Shown: positions 60,181 through 64,000 of the stretch, piece after piece | Position numbering within the stretch: the stretch's first letter is position 1 | Layout: the number at the start of each line of letters is the position of its first letter | Source: Botryosphaeria dothidea | Lineage: Eukaryota > Ascomycota > Dothideomycetes > Botryosphaeriales > Botryosphaeriaceae | Direction of reading: 5' to 3' | DNA: 64,000 nucleotides | NCBI GenBank assembly: GCA_011503125.2 | Contig: WWBZ02000040.1 | Location: 186,001 to 250,000 of the forward strand | The notes under the pieces: model-generated | What the model saw: the letters and a program-made list of their open reading frames with translations, nothing else | What the model was told of the DNA's origin: nothing | Database searches by the model: none | Program-made: the position numbers and the translations under genes

Positions 60181-60776
60181 TAGATAGCACACTAACAAGC
60201 CGTGAATTACAAGCCAAAGTACTGGTGGTCAAACGAAGAAGGGCTATTCGACTTCATCCAGCAGCTCATATTACCCGCTCAATGATGACCCGGCGTACCA
60301 AACGAATTATTCCTCTTCAATGTCGTCTATAATAGGTCTATCAATACCCGCAAGTGTTCAACATAATTACACTAAGCCCAGCTCGAAGCCTCTCAAGTAC
60401 TTATTATAATGAATGCCCATGGTCCACGATCATACAGCCCCAAACGGTATAGCAAGGAAGACCGGCTGACAGTGTTCAGAGACTTACTGCTGTCCCCATA
60501 GATTCATGAAGAAGGCCCAGAACTGCAGGAAGGAAGCATTAAACCTATATTCGGGACATAGATAGCATTAAATATGGGGGCGCAATCCTACGGAGCGATC
60601 ACCCATTGACGGTTGCCGGGTAAGATCTGGACCGCAGGATTGGCAGTATGAGACTTATTTGCATGCACGAGGGCTCAGGCTCAGCCCGTCTGCCTCAATT
60701 ATGTAGCTACGTCGGGCCGCGCCGCCGGATGCGAAAGGGCAAGGGTCCGGCTGGCTTCTGGGTGCCCAAGCCAAAA

Positions 60777-61963
60777 TCACGCCATTGCATCTGCCTTGCT
60801 CTTGCATCTGCCAACACCTCGACGTCGAACATAGTCACCATCAGCGCTATTGTCTATGTCCAACGCGCCGCCCTTGACATGCGGCTCGCATTCTGGCCGC
60901 ATCCGGACCAAAAGGTTCGGGTAATCGAAAACATCCATCACAGACCAAGCCCCTGCGAGGACGGCGTTGGTGTTGAATCTGTCTTGTCCAGGCGTCAGCA
61001 ACAGACCCACCACAAGCACCAGATCACTTGGTCAGAACTCACCCCCAGATAGATCGAAAATCCTCGCTCGCAAGCGCATCAGCATCGCAGTTGTCCACAA
61101 CACTCAAGGTCTCCCTCCTCTCGCGGAAGAACTTGCAGCCATAGAACGGATCCTCCTCGCCCTCGTGCTTCACCCCACACCGCGCCTCCTGCTCCGCCGC
61201 CCATTCATGCCCCTTCCTCACACACCCAATCAACCTATCCCGGACCGCATACGCCCTCGGCATTCCAGAACCGCGGCCAGCCCTTGGAGAACCCCGCAAC
61301 ATCCTCGCCATACCGCCAAAACAGCCCCGGAAACTCCGGACTCGGTCGCAGAAACGCCGGCGAGCACATGGCACCCAGGCTCGCCCGCAGCCGGGCGGCC
61401 AGCTTCCCCGCGAACCTGCCAACCAGCGGCGCCAGCCCGGCCCCCAGCGGGAACGCGTGCGGCGCCGCGCGGCCTGCCGGCGCATGCCGAACAGGGTGTG
61501 CAGCATGAAGGAGAAGAGGGCCGTCGGGGTGGTGAGGCGCGTCTGGCGCCAGAGGCGCTGGATGTTGGCGTGGCCGCGGACGAGGACGATGTCGCGGGCG
61601 AGGAGCTTGATGCGGATGGGGTGGTTCGGGGTCGGTGCTGCATGATGTTAGCTTGTGGTTGGGCTGCGGAAGGGGGACAACGGACCCGGCTGTTGTGACG
61701 AACTTGAGGGGATTGGAGATGTAGGTCAAGGCGCTTCCGACTACGGGGATGATTTATGGTAGAGTCGGGGGCTGTCTACCGGTGGCTCGGCTATGGATTG
61801 ATGTGAAGAATAGAAGGCATCTTATCGAATAGATGATCAGCAGAGTTAGGGACAGGATTGAGCCAGCGGTTAAAGCCTGTCTAGCGGTGCTGGCTTGAGC
61901 AAATGTGTCCATTCCGTCAGTGACTTCTTCGAAGACTCGTGGAATAGATAGGACGATGTTCAC
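60777..61963 (-). pseudogene. Cytochrome P450 remnant lacking the heme-binding end
   Basis: An N-terminal membrane helix (AGSILSLTLLIIYSIRCLLFF) is followed by the Pro-rich hinge RQPPTLP. There an in-frame TAA at 61754-61756 replaces the residue before IIPVVGSALTYISNPLKF. Later P450-like pieces appear in different frames: IRIKLLARDIVLVRGHANIQ, LGAGLAPLVGRFAGKLAARL and SPEFPGLFWRYGEDVAGF. After an intron comes FNTNAVLAGAWSVMDVFDYP (helix I region). Sequence similarity fades near 60830; no ExxR or Cys heme loop follows. The pieces resemble the CYP7/CYP8-like fungal group that carries the IRI(K/V)F(L)ARE/D motif. At least one frameshift lies between WNAE and YAVRDR, near 61240. It is a dead gene, possibly a former secondary-metabolism enzyme. 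Confidence 0.75.
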
Positions 61964-62891
61964 TCAGCCTAGACTGGTCTGTTAAGTACCCTATATATGC
62001 TGTATTTCTTTTTGGCTGCTTGCATTGCCCGGCTTCTCGCTGTAGGCCTATGACCCAGTTGCCTTCCTCATGAAGTAACTGGTACGAAGATGGTATCACA
62101 TGCCAAATACGAGAGTGTAGGATTCTTCCCGGTCTTCGCTAGCAAAAAGTAGACAAATGAGTACTTCTTAGCCCCCAAATCCAAAGCACCGCTGCAAGTT
62201 GGTCGAATTGGAAGACCCGAATCGCATCCTTCAGTGAGTAATTCGCTAGTCGTTTTCCTCTACAGCTCCACCTCCACTCTCCACATATCGCACTAAGGCT
62301 TGTAGTTCTGGAACTTATCACTCGTGTATTGCCATCTGACACGAGATGGCTTACAATGCAGCTGGAGCGACCAGGCAGCCACAATGGTGCAACATAAGCA
62401 GAGTGAGGAGAATACGGCCAATACGGCTTAAGGGCCGAGTATCTTGGCACCCGATCCTTGACCCTGCAGCTGCGCTTCATCCGACTGGTTGGAGTGGTCC
62501 ATAGACAAGAGCACCCACAAATAAGAAGCTCGAGGGCATCACTCGCCCATCAAAGCGCCTACAATCTCATCTGGGTAAGTGGTTTAAACATCCTTCAGAA
62601 GAATGCTGTCATTGCTGCCTTAAAGTGGGAAAGCCATCACAACTCTTCGAGGAGGTACATATTAGCAGTCAAGAAGATGGATTGACTACCTGCAACGGTC
62701 TGGCTTTGCGCCTGCCCTGTCTGTGTGTTGCAATTTCTATAAGTATAAAGAGAATTCAGACTTGTATCCCAGATGCATGTATCCTTTCACAACCCCCATA
62801 CTACTGAGACCCCATGTCATTGTGGCAGAACCACCTTGTAGCCCCAAATACTTGAAGCAGTGTTCTTCACATGAATGGGTGCTTTCCGAGC
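61964..62891. other. Intergenic, no gene seen
   Basis: Short frames only. Lies upstream of the P450 remnant and downstream of the last gene. Confidence 0.5.
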
Positions 62892-63912
62892 CTAGCCAAC
62901 TTGGCTGTGCCGCTGGCGATGAAGCTCCTGGTTCTCCTGGCACAGTGCCTTCACCTGCTCGCACTTGTTGCTCAGCTCACCCAGCAGGCCATGGATGAGG
63001 GTTGCGACGTGTGGGTCCTCGACACGCGGAAGGATCTGCTGCGCACGCTGCTCAAGGTTGTTCATGTTTTCATGTGCAGCACCGCCACCGACACCATTTA
63101 TGCTACGAGGAGGCGAAGTGAGGTCGCTGGAGCCGCTAACGAAGGGATCGGGAAGTGAAGCCGCAGCCGGAACGTCGTTGCCGACGGGGCTGCCTGCAGG
63201 CTGGTTGGGTGGCTGCATGCTGTGGTAGCCGGCGCCGGGTAGAAGAGATTCGGTGATGGTTGGCTTGCTCGAGGCGATGTCGGAGGTGACCAGAGGGCCG
63301 AGAAATTCAAGCTGGTTGTGGTACTCGGTGATCTGGTCGTTGGCGTAGTTGTAGCGGCGGATCTGAGAGAGGCCGCAGGGTAGGAGGTCGTTGGTGGTGA
63401 AGAGGGTGACGGGCTTCTGGTCACTGCTGTGCTCCTTGGTTAGAGCGTTTTGTAGGATGGCGTATATGCGGTCGCTATCGAACGCTTTGGGTGGTCTTGA
63501 GATTATCGGTGGAGTAACTCGTGCAATGGCTTGGGAGCTGACGGGAAGTCTTACAAGTGCGGAATGAAGTGGTCCATGCGAACGGTCCAGGATTGAGTGT
63601 CCATCCACGCTGGAGTGGCCTTGTACCAGACGTAGCGGAGGGGACAGTTGATGTTCTGCTCAGGGATTTCCTTGCAGTCAATAGACTGCTGTGCAAAAGA
63701 ACTTCTTCAGCGGGAGCACTTACGTTGACAGGACGGTCGACATCGGCCCTGTAGATACGAAGAGCATCCATGTCGAAAGGCCAGGTGCTGTCGCGAGGGA
63801 GCAAGGCCTGAAAGTTGGCGTTTTGCAGGAACATCACGCAGGACTCCCTCAACTGGTTCGCAACCGGGTCGTCCGGATCGGCAGGCTTCCAAGGGGCTCT
63901 GAAGTTGTTCAT
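62892..63912 (-). CDS. Unrecognised protein of 308 residues, acidic/helical C-terminus
   Basis: Three exons (63912-63724, 63688-63555, 63495-62892) with GT-AG borders keep one frame. I do not recognise a domain. The first 110 residues look folded: SCVMFLQNANFQALLP, WPFDMDALRIYR, and a Trp-rich segment in exon 2 (YVWYKATPAWMDTQSWTVRM). The region FDSDRIYAILQNAL is helical. After about residue 200 the protein is Gly/Ser/Pro-rich, ending in a predicted coiled coil (LSNKCEQVKALCQENQELH). The start at 63912 (MNNFRAPWKPADP) is the first Met in frame. Without relatives the role is open. Confidence 0.7.
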
Positions 63913-64000
63913 GATGACAAGATAATGAGTTGAGGTTGCGCAGCGGCGAAGGGACGCGGTGTAGAGGCTGGAGGATGAGTTCGGAAGAAATTGTGGTGTT

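Larger units (their letters stand above)
58836..60182 (+). mobile_element. Complete Tc1/mariner DNA transposon, RIP-inactivated, inside a HET gene
   Basis: TA duplications flank the element (58836-58837 and 60181-60182); the element is 58838-60180, 1343 bp. The ends are short inverted repeats of about 25 bp sharing GACAAAAGTTCTCGCG, with outermost bases CA. Inside, a plus-strand transposase of Tc1/mariner type can be read in one frame with stop codons. Element size and TA target fit the superfamily. Confidence 0.9.
56492..60332 (+). pseudogene. Second HET-domain gene, frameshifted and split by a Tc1/mariner insertion
   Basis: The best part is 57809-58837, one open frame. It contains LGIDYLWVDSLSILQDD (HET block 2), FEGAYITIAAS, LTQRGWTLQETCLSRR (block 3) and VPSWSWASCP. 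Block 1 (EYAALSYCWGG) is present near 57680 but lies in another frame than the sequence before it (REAP), so one base is missing at about 57670-57677. A probable intron lies around 57396-57450. The 5' part from MALIRFSRR (56492) on is Ser-rich and changes frame near 56700, so its structure is uncertain. At 58836-58837 the frame is cut at a TA by the transposon. If the element and one TA copy were absent, the HET frame would continue from 60183 to a stop at 60330-60332. HET proteins act in non-self recognition cell death; this copy cannot be functional as sequenced. Confidence 0.78.

Overview
The window is nuclear DNA of a filamentous ascomycete, most likely a Dothideomycete. The evidence is short GT-AG introns of about 50-90 bp, gene families typical of Pezizomycotina (HET-domain proteins, fungal seven-helix receptors, STU1, a plant basic secretory protein family peptidase, a DUF3445/HRQ protein), and transposons carrying the C-to-T/G-to-A scars of repeat-induced point mutation (RIP). 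The class is inference; no rRNA or other species marker is present. I saw no tRNA, rRNA or CRISPR.

Left block (0.7-25.8 kb) is orderly housekeeping sequence: a LIM-RhoGAP (-), the CLASP microtubule protein STU1 (-), a PBSP-family metallopeptidase-like protein (+), an Sdt1/Phm8-type HAD nucleotidase (-), an 812-residue disordered protein of unknown function (+), a multi-KH RNA-binding protein (+) and a mitochondrial-looking rhodanese (+). Two long gene-free stretches (4.6-8.9 kb and 18.5-20.9 kb) are GC-rich and show only chance reading frames.

Middle block (27.7-48.9 kb) looks accessory: a fungal GPCR with a one-base frameshift before its last helix, a wrecked HET gene, a second intact seven-helix protein, an FAD monooxygenase, a broken BCS1-like AAA ATPase ending at AT-rich DNA, an alpha/beta hydrolase, a GNAT acetyltransferase, a complete but RIP-killed Fot1/pogo transposon with long terminal inverted repeats, and a convergent pair of secreted plant-wall enzymes (GH43, and a rhamnogalacturonan acetylesterase with several compensating single-base indels).

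Right block: 49.5-56.1 kb returns to conserved genes (DUF3445/HRQ protein, a four-helix membrane protein, and mitochondrial adrenodoxin-type reductase ARH1 with a GC-AG intron). From 56.5 kb a second HET gene is split by a complete RIP-mutated Tc1/mariner element with a TA target duplication, followed by a decayed cytochrome P450. The last gene, near the right edge, is an unrecognised 308-residue protein.

The strongest observations are the two transposons whose reading frames are intact apart from RIP-type changes, the HET gene interrupted at a TA site so that clean removal would leave the frame open, and the concentration of broken receptor, HET, P450, BCS1 and CAZyme genes in the accessory parts. 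No clearly new biological system was recognised.
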